Positions 1 to 10,373 of a stretch of DNA of 64,000 nt are shown piece after piece. Source of the stretch: Amycolatopsis solani (GTDB lineage Bacteria; Actinomycetota; Actinomycetes; Mycobacteriales; Pseudonocardiaceae). Where the stretch lies: assembly GCF_033441515.1 (NCBI RefSeq), contig NZ_JAWQJT010000001.1:2418001-2482000 (forward strand), written 5' to 3'. Within the stretch, counting starts at the first letter, position 1; each line of letters starts with the position of its first letter. Below the pieces are notes generated by a model. It did no database searches. It was not told where the DNA came from and saw only the letters and a list, made by a program, of their open reading frames with translations. The position numbers were made by a program, and so were the translations under genes.

Positions 1-210
1 CGGCGCTTCGCCCTCGTCCGGGTCGACACGGGCGGCGAGCGAGCGGGTCCAGGAGTCGGAGACGACGGAGCGTGGCAACCGGGGCCCGGGAACGCCCCGG
101 AGCACCGCTTCGCGGACGTGCTCCAGTAGCCGCGCGTACGACTCGGGGTCGCGCAGCAGCTCCGGTTCGGGCGCCTCTGCCACGTCCTCCAGCGTAGAGA
201 GCCAGCTCAC
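1..210 (-). CDS. GAF-domain transcriptional regulator, N-terminal part
   Basis: Reading leftward from GTG at 210, 70 codons stay open to the window edge. The peptide has a short acidic lead followed by [19 protein letters not shown] and [17 protein letters not shown]. The SWxRSLAAGVDPD-like string is the usual start of AcoR-like GAF/Fis-HTH activators. It is transcribed divergently from an aldehyde dehydrogenase gene, the normal partner of such regulators, so it probably senses an aldehyde or alcohol signal and controls that gene. The GAF and HTH domains lie outside the window, so the family call rests on the N-terminus and context. No convincing ribosome site was seen in front of the GTG. 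Confidence 0.6.
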   Translation of the reverse strand, partial: MSWLSTLEDVAEAPEPELLRDPESYARLLEHVREAVLRGVPGPRLPRSVVSDSWTRSLAARVDPDEGEAP

Positions 211-296
211 AGCGGTGCAACGCGCGTGCAACGTTGCCGCACCTACCTTCGGCGGCCACCAGGAAAACCGTCACTCCGAGCAACGAGGCAGGGAAG

Positions 297-1819
<1,523 letters not shown>

Positions 1820-1820
<1 letters not shown>

Positions 1821-2188
1821 TGAGTGAGCGCGTCGATCTGACGCCGGCTGCCGCGGACCTCCTGCGGCAGCTGGTGTCACGCCACGGGCCGGTGATGTTC
1901 CACCAGTCCGGCGGGTGCTGCGACGGCAGCGCCCCGATGTGCTACCCGGCCGGGGAGTTCCGCACCGGTCAGTCCGACGTGCGGCTCGGCTCACTCGAAG
2001 TCGAGGGCATCGAGGACGTGCCGGTGTGGATGTCCGGGCCGCAGTTCGAGTACTGGAAGCACACGCACCTGACGATCGACGTCGTGCCCGGGCGCGGGAG
2101 CGGGTTTTCCTTGGAGGCGCCCGAAGGCGTGCGCTTCCTGATCCGCTCCCGGCTGCTCACCGACGAGGAGTCCGCGGCGCTGAACTGA
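1820..2188 (+). CDS. DUF779 family protein
   Basis: A 122-residue protein whose ATG overlaps the aldehyde dehydrogenase stop. It contains a cysteine-rich HQSGGCCDGSAPMCYP segment near residues 28-43 and an aromatic stretch WMSGPQFEYWKHTHLTIDV, both typical of DUF779. The biochemical role of DUF779 is unknown to me. Its strict pairing with AldB/AcoD-type aldehyde dehydrogenases suggests an accessory or metal/thiol-related role in aldehyde oxidation. The 3' end overlaps the convergent peptidase gene by 32 bases. Confidence 0.8.
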
Positions 2189-3512
2189 AAGCGCCGAACA
2201 ACGCCGTGGCGAGCACCAGCCCCTCCCGGGCGACCGGGGCGAGCAGGTGCTCGTCCGGCGCGTGCTGCAGGCAGCCCGGGTAGGAGTGCGGCAGCCACAG
2301 CGTCGCCAGCCCGAGGACGTCGGTGAAGACGTGGTTGGGCAGGCCGCCGCCGAAGCTGGGCAAGAGGGCGACGGGCTTCGCGCTTACCTCGTCCAGCGCG
2401 GTCCGAGCCCAGCCGACCCACGGGTCGTCGACCGGCGTACGGCTGGCCAGGAAAGTCGCGTCGGCTTGGACGTCGACCATCGGGAACCCCTGCGCGGCAA
2501 GGTGTTCCCGGATGGCGGGTGCGACGCCGTCGACGTCGGTGCCGGCGACGTACCGCAGCTGCAGCACCGCGCGGGCGCGGCCGGGGATGGCGTTGACCGG
2601 GCGGCCGGCGTTCCCGGCGTCGAGTGCCAGCACCTCCAGGGTGTTCCAGCCGTAGAGCCGCTCGGCGGGCGTCAATCGCTGGTCGCCCCAGCTTGCGTCC
2701 GCGTCGACGACGACGTCGGCCAGTGCGGCGCGCACGGATTCCGGCAGCTCCGGCGGCAGCAGTGCGGGCACCCGGATCCGGCCGTGACCGTCGACCAGGC
2801 TCGCGATCGCGGCGGCGAGCGTCGTGGCCGGGTTGCGCAGGATCCCGCCCCAGTTGCCGGAGTGGGCGGCGTCCGGGCGCAGGTCGGCGTCCAGGGTGAT
2901 CCGGATGCCGCCGCGGGCGCCGAGGAACAGCGTCGGGGTCGCCGCGTCGAGCCGCGGGCCGTCGGAGGCGATGAGGACGTCGGCGCTCAGGAGTTCCTTC
3001 TGCCGCGCGGCGAACTCCGTGAGGCCGGGGGAGCCGATCTCTTCGCCGGTTTCGAAGAGGAACTTGAGGTTGAAGCCGAGCCTCCCGCGCTCGGCCAGCA
3101 CCAGGCGCAACGCCGTGAGGTTGATCAGGTGCTGGCCCTTGTTGTCCGCGGTGCCGCGGCCGTACCAGCGGTCGCCGTCCGCGGTGAGCGTCCACGGGTC
3201 GAGCCCGTCGCGCCACTGCCCGGCTTCCCCGACGACGTCGGCGTGGCCGTAGCAGAGCAGCGTCGGCAGGTCTTCTCCCTCCGTGCGGACGCCGACCAGG
3301 AACGGGCCGCCCGCCGGGTCCGGGTTGGCGTGCTGCGTGACGGCGCAGCCGAGGCCGGTCAGCGCCGGGGTCAGGACCTCGGCCAGGTAGGCCTGGATCG
3401 CGGCGCGGCCTTCGGGGGCGTCGCTGACCGTCGGGTAGGCCACCAGCCGGGCCAGTTCGGTGAAGAGGGCGCCGGAGTCGACGTGGGCGCGGGCCTTGCC
3501 GAGCAGATCCAT
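2157..3512 (-). CDS. M20 family metallopeptidase (dipeptidase-like)
   Basis: A 451-residue zinc-dependent amidohydrolase/peptidase of the M20 (ArgE/DapE/CPG2) family, probably cytoplasmic and acting on dipeptides or N-acyl amino acids. Metal-site motifs are LLCYGHADVV, GRGTADNKGQH and FETGEEIGSPG, the last with the catalytic and metal glutamates; GARGGIRITLD starts the lid domain. ATG at 3512 is preferred over GTG at 3521 because AAGGTGG sits 5 bases before the ATG and would overlap the GTG. It is transcribed divergently from the MOSC-TetR pair and shares the intergenic region with a TetR-type palindrome. The exact substrate cannot be read from sequence. Confidence 0.88.
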   Translation of the reverse strand: MDLLGKARAHVDSGALFTELARLVAYPTVSDAPEGRAAIQAYLAEVLTPALTGLGCAVTQHANPDPAGGPFLVGVRTEGEDLPTLLCYGHADVVGEAGQWRDGLDPWTLTADGDRWYGRGTADNKGQHLINLTALRLVLAERGRLGFNLKFLFETGEEIGSPGLTEFAARQKELLSADVLIASDGPRLDAATPTLFLGARGGIRITLDADLRPDAAHSGNWGGILRNPATTLAAAIASLVDGHGRIRVPALLPPELPESVRAALADVVVDADASWGDQRLTPAERLYGWNTLEVLALDAGNAGRPVNAIPGRARAVLQLRYVAGTDVDGVAPAIREHLAAQGFPMVDVQADATFLASRTPVDDPWVGWARTALDEVSAKPVALLPSFGGGLPNHVFTDVLGLATLWLPHSYPGCLQHAPDEHLLAPVAREGLVLATALFGAFSSAPRTPRR

Positions 3513-3540
3513 GTCCGCCACCTTAAAGGCGGAAAACTAT

Positions 3541-3552
3541 ACGAACGGTCGT
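3541..3552. promoter_or_regulatory. Candidate TetR operator
   Basis: ACGAACGGTCGT, with ACGA/TCGT arms, lies between the divergent peptidase gene and the MOSC-TetR gene pair, 15 bases before the MOSC ATG. Its form and position fit an autoregulatory site for the TetR gene at 4240. The arms are short, so this is a candidate only. Confidence 0.4.
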
Positions 3553-3566
3553 GCTATCTTCAGGGC

Positions 3567-4250
3567 ATGAACGTCGACAACGTCTACGTGGGCGAACCGA
3601 GCGTCCTGGGCTACCGGCGGGAGCTGCCGGTGCTGAGCGGGATCACGAAGGCACTGGTCATGGCGCCGGAGCTGAAGCTGAGCGAGCTGAACCTCGACGG
3701 CGACCGGCAGGCCGACCTCACCGTGCACGGCGGCCCCGACAAGGCGGTCTACGTCTACCCGGCCGAGCACTACGCGGCCTGGCGCGAAGACGGCTTCGAG
3801 GTCGAGACGGCCGACTTCGGGGAGAACATCTCGCTGAGCGGCCTCACCGAGGACGACGTGCGGATCGGGGACGTCTGGGCCTGGGGTGACGCGCTCGTGC
3901 AGGTCTCGCAGCCGCGGTCGCCGTGCTTCAAGCTCGCGATGAAGACCGGCCGCAAGGACATCACCCCGGCGATGATCGACTCCGGGCGCAGCGGCTGGTA
4001 CCTGCGCGTGCTGCGGCCGGGCACGGTGCCGACGTCCGGCGCGGTCGAGCTGGTCGAGCGCGCGGACGCGCCGACGGTCGCCGAGGTCTACGTGATCTCC
4101 TTCGCGAACTACGGGCAGCTGCCGCCCGAGCGCGTCGAGGCGGCGCTGGACTTCGCCGACCGCGTCCTCGCGACGCCGGCGCTGGCGGTGTCGTGGAGCG
4201 CCGGCATCCAGTCCACTGTGGACCGATGGCGGGCGCGGCGTGCCGGTTGA
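3567..4250 (+). CDS. MOSC domain-containing protein (YiiM-like)
   Basis: A 227-residue protein with the MOSC fold throughout: the N-terminal strand YVGEPSVLGY, the HGGPDKAVYVYPAEHY motif of YiiM-type proteins, FGENISLSG, and IGDVWAWGDALVQVSQPRSPCFKLA with the conserved cysteine expected to bind the molybdenum cofactor/sulfur ligand. Family members such as YiiM take part in Moco-dependent reduction of N-hydroxylated compounds or in sulfur transfer. The next gene, a TetR regulator, starts inside its last codons, so the pair is co-transcribed and co-regulated. The physiological substrate is unknown. Confidence 0.85.
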   Translation: MNVDNVYVGEPSVLGYRRELPVLSGITKALVMAPELKLSELNLDGDRQADLTVHGGPDKAVYVYPAEHYAAWREDGFEVETADFGENISLSGLTEDDVRIGDVWAWGDALVQVSQPRSPCFKLAMKTGRKDITPAMIDSGRSGWYLRVLRPGTVPTSGAVELVERADAPTVAEVYVISFANYGQLPPERVEAALDFADRVLATPALAVSWSAGIQSTVDRWRARRAG

Positions 4251-4833
4251 CGGCCGGCTCGCCCGCGGTGACGCGACCCGCCGCCTGGTGCTGCGCCGGG
4301 CGGTGGACGTCGCGTCCGTCGACGGCCTGGAGGGCCTCTCCCTCGGCCGGCTCGCCACCGAGCTGGAGCTGAGCAAGAGCGGCGTGTTCGCGTTGTTCGG
4401 CTCGAAGGAGGAACTGCAGCTCGCGACGATCGAAGCGGCTCTCGACATCTTCCGCTCCCACGTCGTCACGCCTGCGTCCGCGGTTTCACCGGGCTTGCCG
4501 CGATTGCGGGCGATCTGCGAGAACTGGCTGGAGTACTCGGAAAAGCGGGTGTTCCCGGGCGGCTGCTTCTTCTTCAACGTCGGCGCGGAGTTCGACGCAC
4601 GCCCCGGCCGGGTCCACGACGCGGTCGCTTCGGCAAGCGGCTCGTTCGCCGCGTTCATCCGCGAGACTTGCATCGACGCCGTCTCGCTCGGCCACTTGAC
4701 CGCGGACGCGGAAGTCCTGGCGTTCGAGCTGCACGCGCTGGGCCGCGCGGCCAACGCCGACGCGGTCCTCAACGGCGGCCCCACCCCCTACACCCTGGCC
4801 CGCCGCGCGATCCGTGCCCGCCTGGGGTCGTGA
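4240..4833 (+). CDS. TetR/AcrR family transcriptional regulator
   Basis: A 197-residue repressor-type protein. The N-terminal HTH is LSLGRLATELELSKSGVFALFGSKEELQLATIE at about residues 33-65, with the C-terminal ligand-binding half being of the TetR_C type seen with YfiR-like regulators (FFFNVGAEFDARPGRVHD). GTG at 4240 overlaps the end of the MOSC gene, implying translational coupling. It most likely binds the palindrome at 3541 and so controls its own operon and perhaps the divergent peptidase. The stop codon lies inside the palindromic terminator that follows. Confidence 0.85.
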   Translation: MPVDGRLARGDATRRLVLRRAVDVASVDGLEGLSLGRLATELELSKSGVFALFGSKEELQLATIEAALDIFRSHVVTPASAVSPGLPRLRAICENWLEYSEKRVFPGGCFFFNVGAEFDARPGRVHDAVASASGSFAAFIRETCIDAVSLGHLTADAEVLAFELHALGRAANADAVLNGGPTPYTLARRAIRARLGS

Positions 4834-4871
4834 GTGTTTAGTCGGGTTAGAACCCGACTAAACACCCACGA
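4828..4871. terminator. Recurrent palindrome, copy 1 (bidirectional terminator)
   Basis: Two 21-base arms beginning TCGTGAGTGTTTAGTCGGG flank a 2-base centre (one mismatch). It lies between the convergent TetR and hexosaminidase genes. The TGA of the TetR gene is contributed by the left arm. Three further copies occur at 10328, 17042 and 52549. Confidence 0.8.
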
Positions 4872-4887
4872 CCACGGGACCACGTCC

Positions 4888-6453
4888 TTACTGCCAGTCG
4901 ACCTGGGGGCTGCGGTAGAAGTTGATGCCCTGGGCCGCCCAGCGCGGGGACTGCTTCGCCAGGCGCGCCCGGTACGCGTCCCAGTTGTGCGTCGACTTCG
5001 GGGACCAGCCGATCTCCGCGATGCCGGGCAGCCGCGGGAACGCCATGTACTCGATGTCGGCGCTCGTGCGGAGCGTCTCGGTCCACAGCGGCGCCTCGAC
5101 GCCCGCGATCTGGTGCTCGCCGACGCCGGTCACCAGCGACGCCGGATCCCAGTCGTAGCCATCGCGAACCTCGATCAGCGCCGCCCAGTCCTGGCCCAGC
5201 GGGGTCGAAGCGTCGTACTTCATGTCCAGGTACGCGTAGTTCGCGGGCGACATCAGGATCTTGCTGCCCCGCGCCGCCGCGGCCGCGACCGAAGGGTTGT
5301 CACCGCCGAAGTCCCAGTACTGCGGGACCGCCGACGCGGGCGGGTCCGACTTCGCGATCTCGTGCCAGCCGGTGACCTTCTTGCCGTACTTGGCGACGAT
5401 CGGCTGGACCTTCTTCTCGAACGCGAGGTAGTCCGCGGGCGGCGTCGAGTGCGCCTCGTCGCCGCCGATGTGCAGGTACGGCCCGGGGGTGAGGGCCGCC
5501 AGCTCGCGGACGACGTCCTCGACGAACTTGTACGTGATCGGCGAGGAGATGCACAGCGAGCTGTAGCCGACCTCGGTGTCCGTGCGCACCGGGACGGCCT
5601 TGCCGTCGCAGTTCAGCTCCGCGTACGTCGACTGCGCCGCGTTCGTGTGGCCCGGCATGTCGATCTCCGGGATCACCGTGATGTGCCGCGAAGCCGCGTA
5701 GGCGACGATGTCCCGGTACTGCGCCTGGGTGTAGTAGCCGCCCGGGTCGTTGTCGACGGCGGTCAGCCCGCCGACCGTCGCCAGCTTCGGCCAGCTCTTG
5801 ATCTCGATGCGCCAGCCCTGGTCGTCCGCGAGGTGCAGGTGCAGGGTGTTGACCTTGTACTGGGCGATCTGGTCGATGTACCGCTTGACCTGGTCCGGTT
5901 TGAAGAAGTGCCGGGCGACGTCGAGCATCGCGCCGCGCTCGGCGAAGCGCGGGTAGTCGAGGATCGTGCCGCCGGCGACGGTCCACGTCCGGTGCTGCAC
6001 GCGCTTCGCGTCGATCGCCGACGGCAGCAGCTGCCGCAGCGACTGCACGCCTTCGAAGAGCCCGTCGGCGGTGTTGGCCTTCAGCGTGACGCCGTCGCGC
6101 GCGACCTTCAGCTCGTAACCCTCGGTGCCGATCCGCGCGTCGCGGCCCAGCTTCAGGGAGATCGCGGGGACGCCCCACGCACGCGGCACGACCGGCAGCG
6201 GGTAGCCGGTGGCGGGCCGGAGCAGGCCGCGCAGGTAGTCCGCGACCTGGCCGGCGCCGTGGTCGGCCGCGATCACGGTGAACGGCGTCAGCTTGAAGTC
6301 ACCACGCGGGTCGGCCTTCGCCGACACGGGCGCCGGGACGACGTCGGTCACGCTGCGTTCCGGGGCGGCCGGCGAAGCCGCCGCGGAGGCGGGCAGGCCG
6401 GCCGCCGTGAGACTCACGATCGCCGCGGTCAAGACGGCTCTGGACAAGCGCAT
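4888..6453 (-). CDS. Secreted beta-N-acetylhexosaminidase (GH20)
   Basis: A 521-residue exported glycosidase that should release terminal GlcNAc (chitobiose, peptidoglycan or glycan fragments). ATG at 6453 is preceded by GGAGGTG and starts a signal peptide (RLSRAVLTAAIVSLTAAGL...ASA). A GH20b-type N-terminal domain follows, then the TIM-barrel domain from about residue 170 with GAMLDVARHFF, the HLHLADDQGWRIEI motif and the catalytic Asp-Glu pair in HIGGDEAHS; the tail has the W-rich APLWTETL subsite. Length and motif order are normal for the family. It is a single gene between a palindromic terminator and an upstream spacer. Confidence 0.95.
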   Translation of the reverse strand: MRLSRAVLTAAIVSLTAAGLPASAAASPAAPERSVTDVVPAPVSAKADPRGDFKLTPFTVIAADHGAGQVADYLRGLLRPATGYPLPVVPRAWGVPAISLKLGRDARIGTEGYELKVARDGVTLKANTADGLFEGVQSLRQLLPSAIDAKRVQHRTWTVAGGTILDYPRFAERGAMLDVARHFFKPDQVKRYIDQIAQYKVNTLHLHLADDQGWRIEIKSWPKLATVGGLTAVDNDPGGYYTQAQYRDIVAYAASRHITVIPEIDMPGHTNAAQSTYAELNCDGKAVPVRTDTEVGYSSLCISSPITYKFVEDVVRELAALTPGPYLHIGGDEAHSTPPADYLAFEKKVQPIVAKYGKKVTGWHEIAKSDPPASAVPQYWDFGGDNPSVAAAAARGSKILMSPANYAYLDMKYDASTPLGQDWAALIEVRDGYDWDPASLVTGVGEHQIAGVEAPLWTETLRTSADIEYMAFPRLPGIAEIGWSPKSTHNWDAYRARLAKQSPRWAAQGINFYRSPQVDWQ

Positions 6454-6518
6454 CAGGGCACCTCCGGTCGGGGACTGCCCCCAAAGGTACAGACCAGCCG
6501 GGGCATTTGGAACAGTCC

Positions 6519-8390
6519 TTAACGAAGGGCTGCGCGGATGGCTTCCAGCACGCTCGGGTCCTCGATCGTCGAGGGCACGGCCTCGTCGCGGCCGTCGGCG
6601 ATCGCGCGCATGGTCTTGCGCAGGATCTTGCCCGACCGCGTCTTCGGTAGCGCGTCCACAATGGACACATCGCGGAACGCGGCGACCGGCCCGATGTCCC
6701 GGCGGACCATGGCCACGAGCTCGTCGCGCAGCTGCTCCTCGGCGATGTCCGCGCCCGCCTTGAGCACGACGAACCCGCGGGGCAGCTGGCCCTTGAGCTG
6801 GTCGGCGACGCCGATCACCGCGCACTCGGCGACCGCCGGGTGCGAAGCGAGCACCGCCTCCATCGACCCGGTGGACAGCCGGTGGCCGGCGACGTTGATG
6901 ACGTCGTCGGTGCGGCCCATGACGAAGAGGTAGCCGTCTTCGTCGATGTAGCCCGAGTCGCCGGTCAGGTAGTAGCCGTCGTAGCGGGAGAGGTAGGCCT
7001 CGCGGTAGCGCTCGTCGTCACCCCACAGCGTCGGCAGCGAGCCCGGCGGCAGCGGCAGCCGCACCGTGATGGCGCCTTCGCGGCCGGGTGGCAGCTCCTC
7101 GCCCGCCTGGTCGAGGATCCGGACGTCCCAGCCGGGGACCGGCTTGGTCGCGGACCCGGGCTTGACCTCCATCGGCTCCAGGCCGCGCGGGTTCGCCGCG
7201 ATCGGCCAGCCGGTCTCGGTCTGCCACCAGTGGTCGATCACCGGCACGCCGAGCTTCTCGTGCGCCCAGTGCAGGGTCTCCGGGTCGAGCCGCTCGCCGG
7301 CCATGAACAGCGTCTTGAACGCCTTGAGGTCGTACTTCGCCAGCTCGCGGGCGTCCGGGTCGACCTTCTTGACGGCCCGCAGCGCGGTCGGCGCGGTGAA
7401 CAGCGCCTGGACGCCGTGTTCGGCGATGACCCGCCAGAACGCGCCCGCGTCCGGCGTGCCGACCGGCTTGCCTTCGTACATCACCGTCGTGGCCCCGACC
7501 AGCAGTGGCGCGTAGACGATGTAGGAGTGCCCGACGACCCAGCCGACGTCGGAGGCCGTCCACCAGACGTCGCCGGCGTGGACGTCGTAGACCGCGTCCA
7601 TCGAGTAGGCGAGCGCGACCGCGTGGCCGCCGGTGTCGCGCACGACGCCCTTCGGCTTCCCGGTCGTGCCGGACGTGTAGAGGATGTAGAGCGGATCGGT
7701 GGCCGCGACCGGCACCGGATCCGCCGGATCGGCGCTCTCGGCCAGCTCGGTCCAGTCCAGCTCCCGCCCGCTCAGCGTGGCCGGCGCCTGTTCGCGCTGC
7801 AGCACGACGACGTGGTCCGGCTGGTGCTCGGTCAGTTCGAGCGCCGCGGTGATGATCGGCTGGTACTCGACCACCCGCGTCGGCTCGATGCCGCAGGACG
7901 CCGCCAGGATCACCTTGGGCTTGGCGTCTTCGATCCGCGCGGCCAGCTCCTTGGGCGCGAACCCGCCGAAGACCACCGAGTGCACCGCGCCGATCCGCGC
8001 GCAGGCCAGCATCGCGATCGCCGCCTCGGGCACCATCGGCAGGTAGACGATGACCCGGTCACCCTTCGTGACCCCCAGCGAGCGCAGCGCGCCGGCGAAG
8101 CGCGCGACCGCGTCCCGCAGCTCTTCGTAGGTGTAGGTGCGTTGCTGTCCGGTCACGGGCGAGTCCCAGATCAACGCGGCCTGGCCACCGCGCCCGGCCT
8201 CGACGTGCCGGTCCAGCGCGTTGTACGAGGTGTTCAGCTCGGCGTCCGGGAACCACCGGAAGAAGGGCGGGTTCGAGGCGTCCAGTGCCCGCTCCGGGGG
8301 TTTCGTCCAGCTGATCGCACCCGCCGCGGCCAGCCAGAACGCCTCCGGCTCGCGCAAGCTGCGCCGGTAGGCCTCGGAGTACGCGCCCAT
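6519..8390 (-). CDS. prpE: Propionyl-CoA synthetase (acyl-CoA synthetase)
   Basis: A 623-residue ANL-superfamily ligase that makes acyl-CoA from a short-chain acid, ATP and CoA via an acyl-AMP intermediate. The N-terminal ACAS-N region (LREPEAFWLAAAGAISW, ASNPPFFRWFPDAELNTSYN) matches PrpE better than acetyl-CoA synthetase. Core motifs are YILYTSGTTGKPKGVVRD near residue 240, WWQTETGWPI, YLTGDSGYIDEDGY and the C-terminal lysine in PKTRSGKILRKTMR, which is the target of protein acetylation in this family. ATG at 8390 has AGGAG upstream. Propionate specificity is inferred from overall similarity and length; acetate is the alternative. Confidence 0.85.
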   Translation of the reverse strand: MGAYSEAYRRSLREPEAFWLAAAGAISWTKPPERALDASNPPFFRWFPDAELNTSYNALDRHVEAGRGGQAALIWDSPVTGQQRTYTYEELRDAVARFAGALRSLGVTKGDRVIVYLPMVPEAAIAMLACARIGAVHSVVFGGFAPKELAARIEDAKPKVILAASCGIEPTRVVEYQPIITAALELTEHQPDHVVVLQREQAPATLSGRELDWTELAESADPADPVPVAATDPLYILYTSGTTGKPKGVVRDTGGHAVALAYSMDAVYDVHAGDVWWTASDVGWVVGHSYIVYAPLLVGATTVMYEGKPVGTPDAGAFWRVIAEHGVQALFTAPTALRAVKKVDPDARELAKYDLKAFKTLFMAGERLDPETLHWAHEKLGVPVIDHWWQTETGWPIAANPRGLEPMEVKPGSATKPVPGWDVRILDQAGEELPPGREGAITVRLPLPPGSLPTLWGDDERYREAYLSRYDGYYLTGDSGYIDEDGYLFVMGRTDDVINVAGHRLSTGSMEAVLASHPAVAECAVIGVADQLKGQLPRGFVVLKAGADIAEEQLRDELVAMVRRDIGPVAAFRDVSIVDALPKTRSGKILRKTMRAIADGRDEAVPSTIEDPSVLEAIRAALR

Positions 8391-8575
8391 GCCCGCTCCT
8401 TCGCGTCGAACGTCCCCGTCGCCCCCATCATGGCCCGCGAGCGGCGGGCCCGCCGGATTCCGGGCACGCTGAAGACCCGGCAACCCAACGGCGCCCGGCT
8501 GCGTCCTAAGCTGGACGGCGGGGAAACGCCGCGTCGCGGTACGAAGTGAACACGGACAGTGAGGGGAGCCCGGCG

Positions 8576-10324
8576 GTGAACGGACTCGCGAGCGCGTTGC
8601 TCTCGCTAGCCCATTCCTTGTTCGGCCCGGGCTTCTGCCCCGGCGACTGGGTCTGGGCCACGAGCGCGGCCGGCGCGCTCGTCGCGCTGCTCCCGCCGAT
8701 CGGCGCGCTCGCGATCTCGATCATCCGCAAGGGCACCGGCAACCGCTACGACGCCACGACGTTGTCGGTGTTCGGGGCGATCGGCCTGGTCAGCGCGCTG
8801 ATCCTGCCGTGGCTGCTGTCCAACGGCATTTCGGGCGTCTTCCGCGCCGCACGGGCGGGCACGAAGTCCGGGCTGACCGCCAGCGAGGCTTCGACGCTGT
8901 CGAGCGGCTCCTGCTGGGTGGACACGCAGAAGGAGTACCTGGGCGGCGGCCCGAACGTCTACGAGGTGCTGTTCTACAAGAACAACGCGGCGCTGCCGAC
9001 CTTCGTCTACGTGGCCGCGTTCATCCTGCTGCCCGCCGGCTCGCTGCTGTTCGTCATCCTGCAGGGCCGCACCGCCTTCCGCCGCGGCCCGAAGTGGCCG
9101 TCGCGGTTCCTCTGGATCCCGTTCGCCGCGATGCTCGCGTTCAGCGTCGGCATGGAGGCGAACACCGCGCTGCACTTCTGGCTCGGCTTCCTGCCGTTCA
9201 GCGTGCTGGGCCTGATCCCGGTCGCGATGGTCGGGCCACCGCCGTGGTCGGTGATCAACCGCTCGGACGCGCCGCCGCGCCGCGAACCCGAGCCGTACCG
9301 GCCGCCGCCGCCCTCGGCATCGCAGATGCAGCCCCGCCCGACCCCGCCTCCGCCGCCCCCGCCGATCAACAAGCCGTACCCGAAGACGGCGCTGGCGTCG
9401 GCCCCCGAACCGCCGCCGATGGCCGGCGCGCTGGCCGCGGCCCCCGGCCCGGTCCCGCCGCCGCCCGGCTCCCGCAACGCCGGCGGCAGCCGCTACCGGC
9501 GCGTCAAGCAGCTCGGCGCGGGGGGTTTCGGCACGGTCTGGCAGGCCGTCGACACCCAGCTGAACCGCACGGTCGCGCTGAAGATCGCGCACGCGCCGGA
9601 CCGCGACACCGCCGAGCGCATGCAGCGCGAGGCCCGCGCGCTCGCCGTGGTCAGCCACCCGAACTGCGTCAAGGTGTACGACCTGGCCGAGGAGCCGGAC
9701 GGGCTCGCGCTGGTCATGGAGTACCTCGAAGGCCGCCCGCTGGCCGAGCTGGTCGACGGCCAGGGCCCGCTGGACGACGTCGCGGCCGGCCGCCTGTGGG
9801 CGACGATGGCGGGCGCGCTCGCCGCGGCGCACGAGAAGGGCGTCCTGCACCGCGACATCAAGCCGTCGAACATCGTGCTGGACCCGAGCGGCCTGGCCCA
9901 CCTGATCGACTTCGGCATCGCCCGCAGCCAGGGCGACTCGAAGATGACCGCCACCGGGATGATGATCGGCACGCCCGACTTCGTCGCCCCGGAGCAGGCC
10001 ATGGGCTCGGCGGCCTCCCCGGCGTCCGACGCGTGGCAGCTGGCGGCGACGATCAGCTACGCGCTGTCCGGCCAGCCCCCGCGCGGCACGCGCGAGACCC
10101 CGATGGCCGCCCTGATGGCGGCGGCCCGCGCCGAACCGGTGTCCCGGCTGCCCCAGCGCAGCGCGCACGCGCGTCTCCTGGCGGCGTCCCTCGACCCCGA
10201 GCCGCGCCGCCGCCCGACGCTGACGTCGGTGCGCCGCGAGGTCGAAGGCTGGCTGTCGCGCGCGGGCAAGTCCGCGGACGGCCCGGTGACCCGGGTGGTC
10301 CCGCGCCAGCCGCACCACCGCTAA
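8576..10324 (+). CDS. Membrane Ser/Thr protein kinase with C-terminal kinase domain
   Basis: A 582-residue Hanks-type kinase of unusual layout. Residues 1-220 hold about four or five hydrophobic segments (AGALVALLPPIGALAISII, FGAIGLVSALILPWLL, VYVAAFILLPAGSLLFVIL, AMLAFSV...FSVLGLIPVAMVG). A Pro/Ala-rich linker covers about 230-305, and the kinase runs from about 306 to 560 with GAGGFGTVWQ, VALKIA, HRDIKPSNIVL, DFGIARS and GTPDFVAPEQ all intact. Classical actinobacterial Pkn proteins place the kinase first and one membrane span after it. GTG at 8576 is favoured by GAGGGGAG upstream; GTG 8546 is possible. Input signal and targets are unknown. Confidence 0.85.
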   Translation: MNGLASALLSLAHSLFGPGFCPGDWVWATSAAGALVALLPPIGALAISIIRKGTGNRYDATTLSVFGAIGLVSALILPWLLSNGISGVFRAARAGTKSGLTASEASTLSSGSCWVDTQKEYLGGGPNVYEVLFYKNNAALPTFVYVAAFILLPAGSLLFVILQGRTAFRRGPKWPSRFLWIPFAAMLAFSVGMEANTALHFWLGFLPFSVLGLIPVAMVGPPPWSVINRSDAPPRREPEPYRPPPPSASQMQPRPTPPPPPPPINKPYPKTALASAPEPPPMAGALAAAPGPVPPPPGSRNAGGSRYRRVKQLGAGGFGTVWQAVDTQLNRTVALKIAHAPDRDTAERMQREARALAVVSHPNCVKVYDLAEEPDGLALVMEYLEGRPLAELVDGQGPLDDVAAGRLWATMAGALAAAHEKGVLHRDIKPSNIVLDPSGLAHLIDFGIARSQGDSKMTATGMMIGTPDFVAPEQAMGSAASPASDAWQLAATISYALSGQPPRGTRETPMAALMAAARAEPVSRLPQRSAHARLLAASLDPEPRRRPTLTSVRREVEGWLSRAGKSADGPVTRVVPRQPHHR

Positions 10325-10327
10325 CCG

Positions 10328-10373
10328 CTCGTGAGTGTTTAGTCGGGTTCTAACCCGCCTAAACACTCACGAG
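10328..10373. terminator. Recurrent palindrome, copy 2 (bidirectional terminator)
   Basis: 22-base arms (CTCGTGAGTGTTTAGTCGGG outward) with one mismatch and a 2-base centre lie between the convergent kinase and methyltransferase genes. The methyltransferase TGA at 10367-10369 is inside the right arm. Confidence 0.8.
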
